From Gloeopeniophorella convolvens (taxonomy: Eukaryota > Basidiomycota > Agaricomycetes > Russulales), in the NCBI GenBank assembly GCA_022496205.1, contig WTXD01000016.1:434001-498000 (forward strand): a stretch of DNA of 64,000 nucleotides. Direction: 5' to 3'. A model generated the notes under the pieces. The model saw nothing but the letters and a program-made list of their open reading frames with translations, did no database searches and was not told the DNA's origin. Every line of letters starts with the position of its first letter. Position 1 is the first letter of the stretch. This document shows positions 13,030 to 25,100 of this stretch, in pieces. The position numbers and the translations under genes are program-made.

Positions 13030-13528
13030 CTGGAAACATCTTTTTGCGCCCCGTGCAGGTGACGATAAGAAGGCTCGAGTCCGCTCCAACAGCCGGCCGC
13101 TTTAGATGAATGAACTGCCTTTCGTGCGTGCAAGATCGCCAGCGACGTTCCGCGTTCCTGGCGCCTGACAGCGTCCCAGCATGCCCACATCGAACCACTC
13201 GACCAGTACGCCCTCCGCCTTCTCTGCTGCAAAGTCCAACAGCGCGCCGTCCCACGCAAGACAAGAATAACCAATGCACGGCTCCCCGCACGCGCCTCTC
13301 AGCCAATCACGCTCGGATAATCTATCTTATCGGCTAGTCAGCCAGGCACCGCGCGTCCGCCACTCCCAGCGCATAATATCCAAGCCGTGCGCGTGCCGGC
13401 CGCCGCGCTGACCCTGCTCAGCTGGACAGCAGGGACGTGACGCATGCTCCTGCTGCGTCCTTATCTCCTTGCGCTGACTCGACCTGCCCTGCGCATTCCC
13501 CTGTCTCCGCACGCCCACCACCGCCGCC
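13030..13528. other. 5' flank of the aminotransferase gene
   Basis: This stretch holds the tRNA terminator and the promoter and leader of the ARO8-type gene. No protein-like open frame was found on either strand. Confidence 0.5.
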
Positions 13529-15488
13529 ATGGCAGACGAGAAGCCCCCGGTCGACCTCTCGCACCACATCTCGGCCTACGCGCGCCGCTACTCGCTCTCG
13601 CCGCTCAAGGGCCTGCAAAAGTACAGAGACAAAGACATCATCCAGTTCGCCGGCGGTGCGTCTCCGCGCCCGCGCCCGCGTCGCGCGCGCTGACCGTTAA
13701 CACGCCCCGCGCACCGCAGGCCTCCCGAGCGCGGACTACTTCCCCTTCACCGCAATCAGCGCGGACGTCCTCCCCGCCGACGCCTTCCCGCTCGCCCCGG
13801 CCCGCCCCACGCCCGGCGCAAGCACAAGCTCCCCGCTCGGCTGGCTCTGGCGCCTCCTCGGCAGCACCAGCGCAGCCACCGCGCACATCGACATCCCGCG
13901 CGCGCCGCGCGCGCACGACGGCGGGCTGAACCTCGCCACGGCGCTGCAGTACGGCCCCGCGACGGGGCTCGCGCGCACGCAGGCGTTCCTGCGCGCGTTC
14001 ACGGCGCGCGTGCACGCGCCGCGCGCGCGCGGCTGGACGACGCTCGTGCACACGGGCAACACGGACGGGTGGGGCCGCGTCGCGCGCGTGCTGCTCGATG
14101 CGGGCGACACGCTGCTTGTGGAGGAGTGGACGTACCCGTCGGCGCTCGCGACTGCGCGCCCGATCGGGGTGAAGGTGCGCGGGGTCGCGATGGATGGGGA
14201 GGGCATGCGCGCGGATAGTCTGCGTGAGGTGCTGGAGGGGTGGGATGTGCGGCGCGATGGGCCGAGGTGCGAGGGGCTGTGTGTATGTGTGCTCTGTGCT
14301 GATGCGCGGACAGGCCGCGCGTGATATACACCGTGCCCGTAGGCCAGAACCCGAGCGGCGCGGTGCGTCCTCCCACGTCCCGTCCTGCACGACTGCTCTC
14401 TCACCACACACACACACACACACAGACAATGAGCCTCGCGCGCAAGCAGGCGATCTACGACGTCTGTGTCGAGTTCGGTGCGCGCCCCGCTCCCCGTGCT
14501 CGCCTCCCCTCGTGCTCAAACGGCCCCGGCAGACCTGATCATCGCAGAGGACGACCCGTACTTCTTCCTCCAGCTCGGCGAGTACGCCCCCAAAGCGCAC
14601 CGGGCGACCGAAGCCGAGGACCCAGACGGCGCGCGCTTCCTCGCAAGCCTCGTCCCGAGCTTCCTGCGCGTCGACACGCAGGGGCGCGTCATCCGCATCG
14701 AGACCTTTTCCAAGGTGCGCCCCCTCCCCCCCCCCCTCCCCCTCCCCCTACTCTTACCCACGCACGCCCGCAGACCATCGCGCCCGGCGTGCGCCTGGGC
14801 TGGTTCACCTGCGCGCCGCTCTTCGCGGAGCGCCTCGAGCGCCTCGGCGAGACGTCCGCGCAGAACCCGTGCGGGCTCGGGCAGGCCCTCGTCGTTGCGC
14901 TGCTCGCCGAGTGGACCCTCCCCGGCTACGTCCGCTGGCTGCAGGGCCTGCGCGCGCAGTACCGCGCCCGGCGCGACTTTTTCGTCGACTGCCTCGCGGC
15001 CGAGTTCGACCTCGCGCCGCTGCCCGATGCCTCGCCGCTCGCGTGGGCGGGCCAGCGTGCGCTCGCGGCGTACCGCAAGGGTGGCAGCAGCGGGGAGAAG
15101 CGCCGCGGGCCGCTGCTCGTGTTCGTCCCGCCGTCGAGCGGGATGTTCGTCTGGGCGCGCCTGCACTTTGGCGCGGTGCCGGACCGCCCGGGCGACGACG
15201 GCGCGCTCGAGGGCCCCGAGCGCCAGTTCTGGGCCGCGCTCGCGGACGCGGGGGTGCTCGCCGCGCCGGGGTGGTTCTTCGCGGCGGACGGGGACGGCGA
15301 GCACGACGGCGCGGGCGCGGACCGCGAGGTCGGGCACTTGCGGCTGAGCTTCACGCCGGCGGATGTGAGTGCTTTGCTGGCTTGCGTTTGGTCGGGTCGT
15401 TGGTGCTGATGGGTACGTGCAGATGGAGACGACGCGTCGGGGGGTCAGGATCTTCGCGCAGACGCTGAAGGAGTTTAGCCTCGTCTGA
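13529..15488 (+). CDS. ARO8: ARO8-type aromatic/aminoadipate aminotransferase
   Basis: A fold-type I PLP enzyme that transaminates aromatic amino acids and, in yeast, 2-aminoadipate. Seven exons (13529-13655, 13720-14266, 14314-14362, 14426-14477, 14533-14714, 14774-15364, 15423-15488) give 537 residues. Motifs: SPLKGLQKYRDKDIIQFAGGLP and SADYFPF at the N-terminus, ALQYGPATG, HTGNTDGW, the YTVPVGQNPSG substrate/PLP loop, IIAEDDPYFFLQ (Asp contacts the pyridine N), the Schiff-base lysine in RIETFSKTIAPG, then RLGW, and SGMFVWARLHF. The order and spacing follow yeast Aro8. The start at 13529 gives MADEKPPVDLSHHIS. Intron 3 ends in a (CA)n tract before its AG. An insert of Ser/Ala-rich sequence follows the YFPF motif. 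Confidence 0.9.
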
Positions 15489-16311
15489 GCGGATTTTGCG
15501 GCGGGCGCGGCAGGAGGCGGGCCCGCGCGGCGAGCGTGGTGGTTGGCGTCGAGCGCCGCAGCCTGCAGCAGCGTTTTGGGATATGTAACGCGATTCGACT
15601 AGTATGATGCCGTGTATAGATGACGTTGCTCATGGGGTCCGATTGGCTCGGGAGGGCTCGGAGGAGAGCTGGGCGGATCGAGGATGGCACCCGGGCCATC
15701 CCACGACGCGCGTGTGAGGCACAAGAAATGGCTCACGAGGGGTCGACTAGGCTAGGCTAGAAAAGGACGGAGTTGTCGACCCGGCGGGAGCGAGACACAC
15801 ATAGCGGCAGTGCGGCGGCGAGTGCGCCCTTGGAATGATAAGTAAGTAGCACACTCAGTGATGGATGTGTGTGCCCCGGAGTCCCGGAGTTGCCATTTGA
15901 ATGCGATTATCTGATAGAGTCGCACGCTCGGGGTGAGTCGCCGGATTCGCGCGTGTCCCGTGCGCGCGCCCTGATTGGCCCGGGGCTCGACTCCGCAGCC
16001 TGATTGCACCGCCATGTCCATGCGAGATCCCGATCGACCTGTCGCTTTGGGATTTGCTCGCTTCCGTTCCTGTTCCTTCCTCAGCTCTGCAACATCGCGG
16101 CGCCTCAATGTCGTCCCGTGCTTCTGCTGCCAGCCCCGCGTTCCCAGCTGCCTTCTCTGCGCTCTCCCTCGTCTTCTCGGATATATAAGACCACGCGATC
16201 GAGACCTCCCTAGCTTCTCACGCAATCTTCTTCGCTCGCACACCTCCGGGACCCTGCCAACGCGCCAGTCCTAGCACACACACATCTCTGCACCGCACCG
16301 CGCCATCCACC
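15489..16311. other. Intergenic region with HPP-gene promoter
   Basis: No coding sequence is supported here. The right end carries a clear TATA motif (atatataa, 16181-16188) 124 bases before the ATG of the HPP-family gene, followed by a pyrimidine-rich leader typical of strongly expressed fungal genes. Confidence 0.5.
16181..16188 (+). promoter_or_regulatory. TATA box of HPP-family gene
   Basis: The sequence atatataa stands in GC-rich surroundings about 124 bases upstream of ATG 16312. A CT-rich stretch and the likely transcription start lie between. The assignment rests on motif and position only. Confidence 0.5.
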
Positions 16312-17157
16312 ATGAGCTCGCAGCTACCAGAGCACCACCAACCGCAGCGCCCGCGGAACGTCCTCGCCCGTCTCCCCAGATGGGCCTCGCGCTGGCTCGG
16401 CTACCGCCATGCCCCGCCCAAGCCGCTCCCCGAGTACCTCGTCTGGGGCTGGTCCTGGATCGGCGCGTTTTGCGGCCTCGCCGTCATCATGGCCGTCTTT
16501 GGCCAGGCACACACCTTCACGCACCACCACCCGCAGGTGCCCATCCTCATCGCCAGCTACGTGCGTACTTACCTCACAAAGCCCCCTCCCCGCTGCGCAG
16601 CCCGCTGACATAACACAACGCAGGGCGCCTCGGCCGTGCTCATCTACGGCGCGATCGACGCGCCGCTCGCGCAGCCGCGCGCCCTCATCTGCGGGCACTT
16701 CATCGGCGCCCTCATCGGCGTGTGCATCGCCAAGCTCTTCGGCATGCTCCCGCCCGCGCGCTTCGAGGACCTCCGCTGGCTCTGCGCCGCCCTCGCCGGC
16801 GCGACCGCCGTCGTCGCCATGCAGATCACCCGCACGACGCACCCGCCCGCCGGCGCGACCGCCGTGCTGCCCACCGTCGACGCCGCCGTCGGCGCCCTCG
16901 GCTGGTACTTCCTCCCCGTCGTGCTGCTCTCCAGCGCGCTCGCGCTCGGCGTCGCGCTCGTCGTCAACAACCTCCAGCGGCGCTACCCCGTCTTTTGGCT
17001 CACGCCCGCCAAGCCGCCGCGCCCCGCGCCGCCGCCGAGCGCGCCGCTTGGGGACCTCGCGAGCGCGAGCACGAGCGCGGCGCCAACTGTCGACGGCGTC
17101 CCGCCGCCCGACGCGGAGAAGAGCGCCATGCCTGCTGATCCGGCGCACATGGTCTGA
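16312..17157 (+). CDS. HPP-family integral membrane protein
   Basis: Two exons, 16312-16560 and 16624-17157, give 260 residues. The protein has about four hydrophobic segments (GAFCGLAVIMAVFG; PILIASYGASAVLIYGAI; FIGALIGVCIAKLFG/AALAGATAVVAMQI; YFLPVVLLSSALALGVALVV) and the name-giving His-Pro-Pro motif in TRTTHPPAGATAVLP, preceded by the typical AQPRALICGHFIGALIG block. Some plastid and bacterial HPP proteins transport nitrite; the fungal role is unproven. The N-terminus (LPRWASRWLGYRHAPPKPLPEYLVW) is usual for fungal members. The C-terminal 50 residues are Pro/Ala/Ser-rich and probably cytosolic. Confidence 0.88.
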
Positions 17158-19006
17158 GCGCGGACCCCCATGCCTCAAAATCAGCAGTGCGGCCCGCTTT
17201 GCTGGCCGCCTCGCTGCGGACTTGCCACGCGCATATACCACTTCGTACTTACTGTATATCCATATTAATTTGCCGCATTGCTCTGCGACCTGCAGTTACG
17301 CCCGTCACGTCTTTAACGTCATGACATATACGCCCTTTTGTTGTAAGCATCTCCTGGATTGGTCGGGGACTTTGTAATATGAGGGGACGGATGGGTAATC
17401 TAGGTTACCGGTTATCGAGAGCGTACTACTGTTGTTGCGTACGTCGCGGCGAGGCTCGGGCATCGCGCAACTGGCTGAATAACAACTTATGGAATCTGAC
17501 GAGTTGGCGCGTTGATAGGGCGTAGGAGCGCCCCGCGGACGTTTGGGGGGCGTGTATGAATGACCGGGCGGGTGGTGCCCGCTCTGCGCGCAAGCTCGCG
17601 TGGCCTCCGATACACGGATGTAAGTAATAGCGCAAAAAAGCCGCCATTCGTGCGGAAGGGAAATGGATGGGCACGCGCAGGGGCCGCGGCCACGCACAAC
17701 TTCGAGCCTCCAAGTCGTCGCGCCGATTCTGAACGGATCGTCGGCATACCAACTTAGTTGCCCTGCAGCCTGCGCAACTTATCCCGGTCTGACAAAGATT
17801 CCCAGATGGCTGTCTTCCCCCGCCGGCGGCACGTCCACTTGGGCGTTCAGGGACTCCAGCGGCCGGCGAAAGTCGCGCAACGTGCAGTTCCGTGGCCGCG
17901 AGCGGGTAAGTAAGCACAACGAACGGGCACCGCATGCGAAGGCTAAACGTAAACCGGCGTCAACGTTCAATCTCGGGAGAAACCGCTCGACGTACGAGAC
18001 TGGCGCCTCGAGAAGCCACCTGAGAGGCCAGGAATAGGCTCGAGCACCGAAGCTTCTGAGATTGATAGGGGATCTAGTGACTATCCGCGCCTTGACGGCA
18101 CCTGGGGCTGTACATACGAGGAATGCAGACAGCCCAACTTCCTCCAGATAACGGCTGGGCGGAATGGCGGAATCCTAGAAGAACCTGTGTTTCTGCTCGG
18201 CGAGCCTGCGATTGGGCTCAGTGCAGTGTCGAAGTGGCATCCTGAGGGCCTCGAGGTGGACTGCATCTGGTTCTCCAACACACTTAGCAGCTGGTGTGTT
18301 TCGTCTTGAAAAGATTTTGCTTCAGCGGGTCGACGTTTCAAGTGTTTGCCAAGTGAATACAGTTGAAGAGCACCCCGATCTGCGATTGGATGACTCGACT
18401 GGCAGAATTCAGTTGTGCACGGCGGGAGATGCCGAGTCTGCCCGTAGTGGTCACTTGACGCCTTCGAACATCCAAATCGAACTTGAATCATGGGTCACCG
18501 TACCACGATGCTAGCGCGCCCCTTGGAGCCCTGTCTTGCTCCAAGGACACGCATAGGACACCCTTGCAGAAGCCGGAGCTTGTATCTTGCCCACCCAGGT
18601 CGTCTCAAGTGCCACAGCTGGCCCTTGTGCCCCACGGACAATAGACCACACTCACACCCGACATATCCCAATGCTCGCCCCACCCCTCTGATGGCCCGAT
18701 TGACTTTCCGAGTCACATACACCCACACCACAGCCTCCAGATACAACCAGGGCCCAGCGGCGAACTCTCCTCCAGGGCATTTTGGGCTGCGCGCACGCAG
18801 ACTCGCCACCCGACCTTGTGTGTCTGCAGACATGAGCTGGACACGTTTCTCCAGCTGGCCGCATGCCCTGTGCCCCGGTGAACCCTGGTGCCCGGCGCTG
18901 GCGCGAAGCCTCATAAACTAACGAATACAGCTCTCGGCCCACCGTCGCCTTTCCCTTCGTTCCCTCCGCACTCCCCTCTGCTTCCCAACCCCCCGGCTCC
19001 AGTACC
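17158..19006. other. Gene-poor intergenic region
   Basis: About 1.85 kb without a supportable gene. Open frames on both strands are short, lack family motifs and have no consistent splice pattern. The right end is the promoter and leader of the divergent 14-3-3 gene. Confidence 0.45.
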
Positions 19007-19997
19007 ATGTCTCCCGTGCGTCCACTGCGCCCCGCCGGATCGTATACGGCCTTTCTGACTGCCATGCCCAGGTCAACACGAAAGTCACCCGCGCAGACTG
19101 CCTCACGATCGCGAAGCTCGCAGAGCAGGCCGAGCGATGGGACGGTGCGTCGCCTCTACCCGACCCCGACGACCCATGCTCACCACCGCATCAGACGTGA
19201 TCCAGCAGCTCAAGAGCATCGCTACGTATGCCGACGCGCGCCTGACGATGGAGGAGCGCAACCTGCTCTCGGTCGCGTACAAGCACGTCACGGGCACGCT
19301 GCGCAGCAGCTGGCGCACCGTCGACGCGCTCGAGCGGCAGGCCGCCCCCGCGCCGCGCCGCGAGCTCGCGCTCATCCGGCGCGAGCGCGAGACGATCGAG
19401 AGCGAGCTTGTGGCGGCGTGCCAGGACCTGCTGAAGCTGCTCGAGGCGCAGCTGCTGCCCGCCGCCGAGCCCGGCGAGGAGCGCGTGTTCTACTACAAGA
19501 TGTACGTCCGCCGTGCTCGGCTCTGTCTTCTGCGGGGCGTGAGGGGCTGAGTCGGGTGCAGGCAGGGCGACTACATGCGCTACCTCGCGGAGGTGGCGCG
19601 CCGCCCGGCGCGCGAGCGCGCGGCGCAGCAGGCGCTCGAGGCGTACAAGGCGTCGTACAAGCACGCGTTCGGCACGCTGCCCGCGTGGCACCCGACGCGG
19701 CTCGGCGTCGCGCTCAACTTTGCCGTGTACTTCCACGACGTGTGCGGGAGCGCGGAGCGCGCGTGCCACCTCGCGAAGCACGCGTTCGACGAGGCGGTCG
19801 GCGCGATGCACGCTATGCCCGAGAGCACGTTCCGCGACTCGCTGATGATTCTGCATCTGCTGCGGGACGATATCATTCTGTGGTCGGCGGAGATGATGCA
19901 GGAGGGTGAGTGTTGCGCCGCGACGCGTATTCTTGGCCGCGACGTTCTGACGCGAACGTTTGTAGACGAGTCAGCAGAACGTGCGGCTGAGAAGTGA
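19007..19997 (+). CDS. Divergent 14-3-3 protein
   Basis: 14-3-3 dimers bind phosphoserine/threonine motifs of client proteins. Five exons (19007-19015, 19072-19144, 19195-19501, 19562-19905, 19966-19997) give 254 residues; the first coding exon is only nine bases. The helices are recognisable: [76 protein letters not shown] and LLRDDIILWSAEMMQE. Groove residues Lys (AYK), Arg (RSSW), Arg-Tyr (RYLAE) and Asn (ALNF) remain. The conserved Glu of FYYE is Asp (FHDV), and the Asn of RDNLTLW is Asp (RDDIILW). The linker is Ala/Arg-rich. Exons of 307 and 344 bases have exactly the lengths of those in the canonical 14-3-3 gene at 48254-49189. It looks functional but fast-evolving. Confidence 0.9.
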
Positions 19998-21103
19998 CAA
20001 GCCTCTCCCGTTCTATCACCATCACCATTCTCCCCGTATCTTTCATCACACTGAGGTTTCCATTGCTCGCCTTACTTACCTTCATGTAGCCGCTTTCCCA
20101 CATCCACATCGATCTATGTAGCCTTCCAGCGAATTCTAATCCTCGCATCTGATTAACTGCGGCGCACGTCCTGCTGCGCAGATACCATGCGTGATCATCA
20201 CAATCGTGACGCAGGGCGATCTGCTGCTCTTCACCGACAATTCCTGCGGAACGCTTCCTGCCCGTTCTTTGTGGCGTGCGCGCAGAGGGCGGCCGCAGTG
20301 TGTGCTCCACAGCTTGCTTGCGTCCTGCGGGCGCGCGTCATCAATCGCATAGCTGACACCGCGCTGTGAAGGGCGCGGGGGACTCCCGCGCCCTGCGTCT
20401 CACCGGACGATCTCCGCCGCGCGCGCGTTCCATCTAGCCGTTCTCGAACCCTGGCGCCCTGCCGATGCGGACGTCCGCTGGCGCAACCTCGCTGTATCCT
20501 CCGCAGAGTACAAGGGCCATGATGTCTGCGGGCGTTCCAGTGCCTGCGATCGCGCGGCCAAGGGCACGGGCCCTGCGCAGCGGTCCGTTTGACGTTCTGC
20601 GCGGAAGATCCCACCCTTTTCTATCTCGGGGCGTTGGCTGGCCGGTGCTTCTTGGTGTTGTGCGTCGGCGTCCGTCATGACGTCGGGCCGTCTTGCGCTG
20701 CTGCCACGAGGCTAGGGTCACACGTGTATTTCCATGCGGGCCACAGAGAGCATTGCAGGGAATTTGAGCCCATATATGCAGCAGTTATATATCGGGCAGG
20801 TTCTTGGACGTCCACTTTCTGCCAGGCTCACCCACGCTGTCGTGTTTGCTTCACCACGAGCATGGCTATCATAAGGTAATAAGTACTCTGCTAGTACGTT
20901 TCTGCTGCCTTGGTACCCTCTAGAGCGGCCTGCTGAACGCCCCTGTAGCGCATCGCCAGCAAGACCGTCAAGCTCAGAAGAGGTAGAAGAGGCGATTACT
21001 ATCCGACGTTGTAAGGTTCTTGCTAGAGCATAATAATAGCATCATAAGGTACTGTAAACTTCAGCACAAAATACCGGTGCTTGTGAGAGCCCGGTAGTAA
21101 ACT
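19998..21103. other. Intergenic region, no gene seen
   Basis: About 1.1 kb between the 3' ends of the divergent 14-3-3 gene and the peroxidase gene. Only short non-conserved open frames are present. It should contain two 3' UTRs. Confidence 0.45.
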
Positions 21104-22104
21104 TCAACTCGCGAGCTGCTTCTCTGCGCTCTCAAGGCGCCGCATCTCGCGCCGCATCACGGCCGACATCCGCATCGTCGAGAGCAGGCCCTGGCGCTTC
21201 GTCGGCACCCAGCCCTGCGGGAAGCGCTCTTGCTCCCACCACGGCAGCAGCATGTCGAGCGCGACCTGCTGCTCCTCGGGGTACTCCTCGTCGATCTTGC
21301 CCACCGGCGTGCCGAATATGCCCAGCACAAGCGCCATCTCCCCGCGCGCTATCTCCGCATGCATCTTGTCGAGCTGGGGCACGCCCTGTGCGCGCAGCAC
21401 GCGCGCACGCGCGACGTCGCGGAGCGTGAGCCCGCGGCCGTTGTGCGAGCTGTCGAGCAGCGCGCGCAGGCGGTGGAAGTCCGGCCGGCACGGCGCGTAC
21501 TTCTCGCCGGGAAGCGTATCGTCGTGCGCGAGCGACTGGTCGTGCTCGATGCGCCCGTGCCGCGCGAGGTCTGACAGGCGGATCTCGGTCAGGCGCGCGC
21601 CGGTCTCGTGCTGGTGCAGCAGTGCGAAGCCACCGAGCGTCAGAAAGGTGGCGAGTGGGAGGGAGAGACCGAAGGCCTCGCGCAGTAGGCGGATATCCTG
21701 TGGCCGTCGCGGTTGCTGCGCGGGCATTAGAACGCAGGTATGACGTCACAAGTGATGGGAGGACGTACATGTACCCATGGTTTGCGAGGGTGTTCAGCGC
21801 GGGGCATGGAGAGCGGTCGTCGCTGTCCTTGGGAGCGATGTAAGGATGGCTGCCGTGGAGGGTGCTGGCCCGGCGTCTGCGTATGGTGAAGGAGCTCGGC
21901 GATCGAGACCAGAAAAAGCGCGATGGGACGCTAGACAATACCCCTGTCAGCATCCGCACGTCGGTCAGAACTTTGAGACACTTACATTTCCAAGAGACAC
22001 TTCCCAACAAGCACAACGAGCCAGCGTATAGCCCAGGCTACGAGGTTGTGAGGGTAGATCATGACGAGGGTGAGAAGGCTGGTTAGTCTGTGATGCGTAG
22101 GCAT
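21104..22104 (-). CDS. Heme-thiolate peroxidase (chloroperoxidase/peroxygenase family), frameshifted
   Basis: Members use a cysteine-ligated heme and hydrogen peroxide for halogenation or oxygenation. Proposed exons are 22104-21986, 21930-21769 and 21715-21104. The heme-binding Pro-Cys-Pro is in RSPCPALNTLANHGY, followed across the intron by INRDGHRIS; the acid-base EHD motif is in GRIEHDQSL, after ATFLTLGGFALL. The C-terminal part (LRDVARARVLRAQGV, KIDEEYPEEQQ) fits the family. However, the frame of INRDGHRIS (about 21715-21685) and the frame of LLREAFGLS (about 21685 onward) differ by one base with no room for an intron, so the gene has a one-base indel or is a recent pseudogene. The N-terminus has a hydrophobic segment (LTSLLTLVMIYP, AIRWLVVLG) that may be a signal anchor. 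Confidence 0.72.
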
Positions 22105-25100
22105 TAGACCGGCAAGCGCTTTATATACGGCAGTGATTACTTGCCGTTTCAACCAGCCCCAGCCCCCATCTGGAATCTTGCACCGCTAATTGAGGGATAT
22201 CTGGTAAGTACTCTACGTTTCCTACAACGCGCACCATGTATCGGAGTATCTTAGATCTTGATTGGTCGGCGCGGGCGCGCGATCCCTTGTCGGACCGGTG
22301 CAGCTCTAGCTGCGAATCAAGCAACCTTCCATCCACGGCCACGACGCGTACAGTCAACTCACTCTGCGTGTGTCACTCACTCTTCGTGTGCCACCTGCCT
22401 AATCCGGTAAGCAGTCTCACGCTTGGCCTCTGAGCAGCACATAGTCCAGTAGTCTGCTCTCAGTATCTGTGAATACATACATATAAATTGTTGTCATTTC
22501 TGAGTCTCTATGATGCTATGTCGGGTGTGCTAAGATTTCGGAAGAACCAGGCTTGAGCTAGGCCCTCTGGTAATGTTTATCTCGCCCCGCACAGCAGCTG
22601 TCTGCCGGTGTGAGACTGAGCTACCCAAAATGGTAATTTTGGGGCCAGATTAGGCAGGTGACACACGAAGAGTGAGTGACACACGCAGAGTGAGTTGACT
22701 GTACTGGGATGTCGTCAATGAGACGTCTGGAAGCACATACCCACACGGATCGTGGGCTCGTGAGCACACGGGAAGACTGATGGTGGGGACAGTGGGGACA
22801 GTGCGGGGCCCCGGCGTCTTCTGTGTAACAGTGGGCTTTCTTATCGACCCGGGATGGCAATTGTGGTGTTGGCGCCCATAATCGATACAATGGCGCTCTC
22901 GCTCCAACTTCGCGAGCGTCGGTGTGAAATAAGGACCGCTGCCCGCAAGTCACGACCACTTTTGGTTCGATCATATTCCTCGATTTGCAAGCATCCGGAG
23001 CCGGCTCCGTCTGAGAACGCATGCATCGGCGGCCACTCAAACCGACACTAGCATGAGAGGGGCTTGTAGGCAATACGAATCGAAAGCCATGGGTGAATCG
23101 CTGCGAGAAATTGACGGCGATCTAAAATGGCGATGCGGAGCGTCGTGATGCTACATAGCATATATCGAGTCAGTATGCGTCCCAGGATGTCCGGCATCAG
23201 CGATACTTATCATCCGTCGTAAGCATCACTGGAATTGGATAGCTCTTTTGCTCACCATCCCGTCAAGCCAGTGATGGGTGCACTGCTCCAAGATATGACC
23301 AGCGCTCCGGCATGAGGTGTGTTCCACGAGGAAATCCTCCGTCGACGGGGATTGACCACAGCGAAGGCGTTGCCAACTGCGATCCTAAGAAGCAATGATA
23401 CGCTACATGCTGTGGTCTAGATGCAGCCCAAGTTCCGCGAGATGAGGTCGTCTTGTTGGATCATGAAGGGCATGTTGCACTTGGTGAGTTTCCAGGTGTG
23501 GAGCAGGCTGAGATTGTATAGCAAGACCACACCTGAAGCTGAGACGCGCACTTAGCTGTCTCCGAGGCCCGCGTCCAAGTCCGCTCTCCCTGGAGCTGGA
23601 GCAGTCGGAGTCGGAGGGTCGCAACTTCCGGAGTCCGACCCAGCGAGCGTAACCGGCAGATACCGGCGCTGAGTTTCAAGTCGCGAGACAAGGGGACAAG
23701 CACAGCCAAACACTGCGCTGATGGAAACGTTGCACGCGTCATCATGATGACTTCTTGCCGCCACCAAATGGTGCCGGGTCAATTCAACGATTCTCTTCCA
23801 CCACCCTGGATGTTCATCTGTTTCAATCTCACTACTCTCCTGCCTCCGTGCTCACGGGATATCATGCGAGCGGGTACGCCGCAATTGCTTTGCGAAATGG
23901 CCGTGCTCCTTGGTTCGGCTGCGGTGTTGATCCCGTCTGCTGTCGTACTGCAAGGGTCCTCGTCTTGAAGTTACGTACCACACCGCTCATATCCTATGCT
24001 CAGACGACATAAGTTTTTTTTTCCGAGCTCCTCTGTCTTGTGGTCCGTCAGGTGTGCATGGTGTCAATGAATCCTAACGCTAACGTACCTTCGACGCCAA
24101 CTCATCTAGGTGCTCCTTGTCCTGGGCGTCCTTTGGATCAGGGTAGTCCATTAGGCTTCATTATCCGAGTATACTGTAGCCCGCAGTTACGAACAGGTGA
24201 TATTACCATCAGCGCCCACTCAGGAGTGGCGAGCGATAGTACCCGCTGCTCATTCAGGCGACTGCGCTACGTTTAAGTGCTATTTGCGGGTGGTCTCACC
24301 ACCATTATGTAGTTCGCGTCGGGCTCGTCCATTTGTCAGCAAAGTCGGCGCCCTTCTGCCATCCCAAAGCTCGCTTGTCATGGCTGCTCGAACGATATGC
24401 GCGTGCGCCTCCTTCCAGCCAATTACCCTCCACACCTCCGATATCGATGGAGATCGCCGCGAAGCCATGATCCTGGCATTGGATGACTTGCGAAGCCATG
24501 ACCTCTGAAGGGGTGCTATTTGTCGTTGGCCCCGCCGCAGCCATGTGAGTATGCCTTTTTGGTGTTGCAGGCTCAAGTCCCCGTTTTGCGGGTTTGTGCG
24601 TATAGCGGGTTTATCCCTCCACGCACCGGCTGTGACGCCGTGATGGTCAAAAGTAAAAACTTCGGGCTCTCTGCGACATGCTATCTCTCCAAGTATGTCG
24701 TGTTTCCAATTCGCGGTCGCTCGCTTCTCACCCCCCGGATCAATCCTATCAGGAACACCAGGTATATACAATTGAAGCGGCCTAGCATAGCTGTCAGTTC
24801 CAAGCACCCTGACTGTCTTTTTCGCTGAAGACCATGACCACAGATGACCACATGCGCCAGGCCGATTACAAATTTATCGACGATGCTGCATTCTGCGGTT
24901 TGACGTAACTTCATTACTATGCGGATGGTCTTTCCAGACGTGCTTGGTCGTACTTATAAATACATCCTCAGCAAGTTTGTGTGGAACAAGGTCAAACGAA
25001 GAAGCACTTCTACCTTCGAATAGATTGCCAGCGACGCTCTGAGCAACGGAGCGCGTCGGCAAGCGATCCTGGTCACGGCCGGTTCGGATATCGCAACCAT

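Noticed and set aside
16324..17241. 305-codon minus-strand open frame
   Set aside because: Antisense shadow of the HPP-family gene; extends past its stop only because the region is GC-rich.
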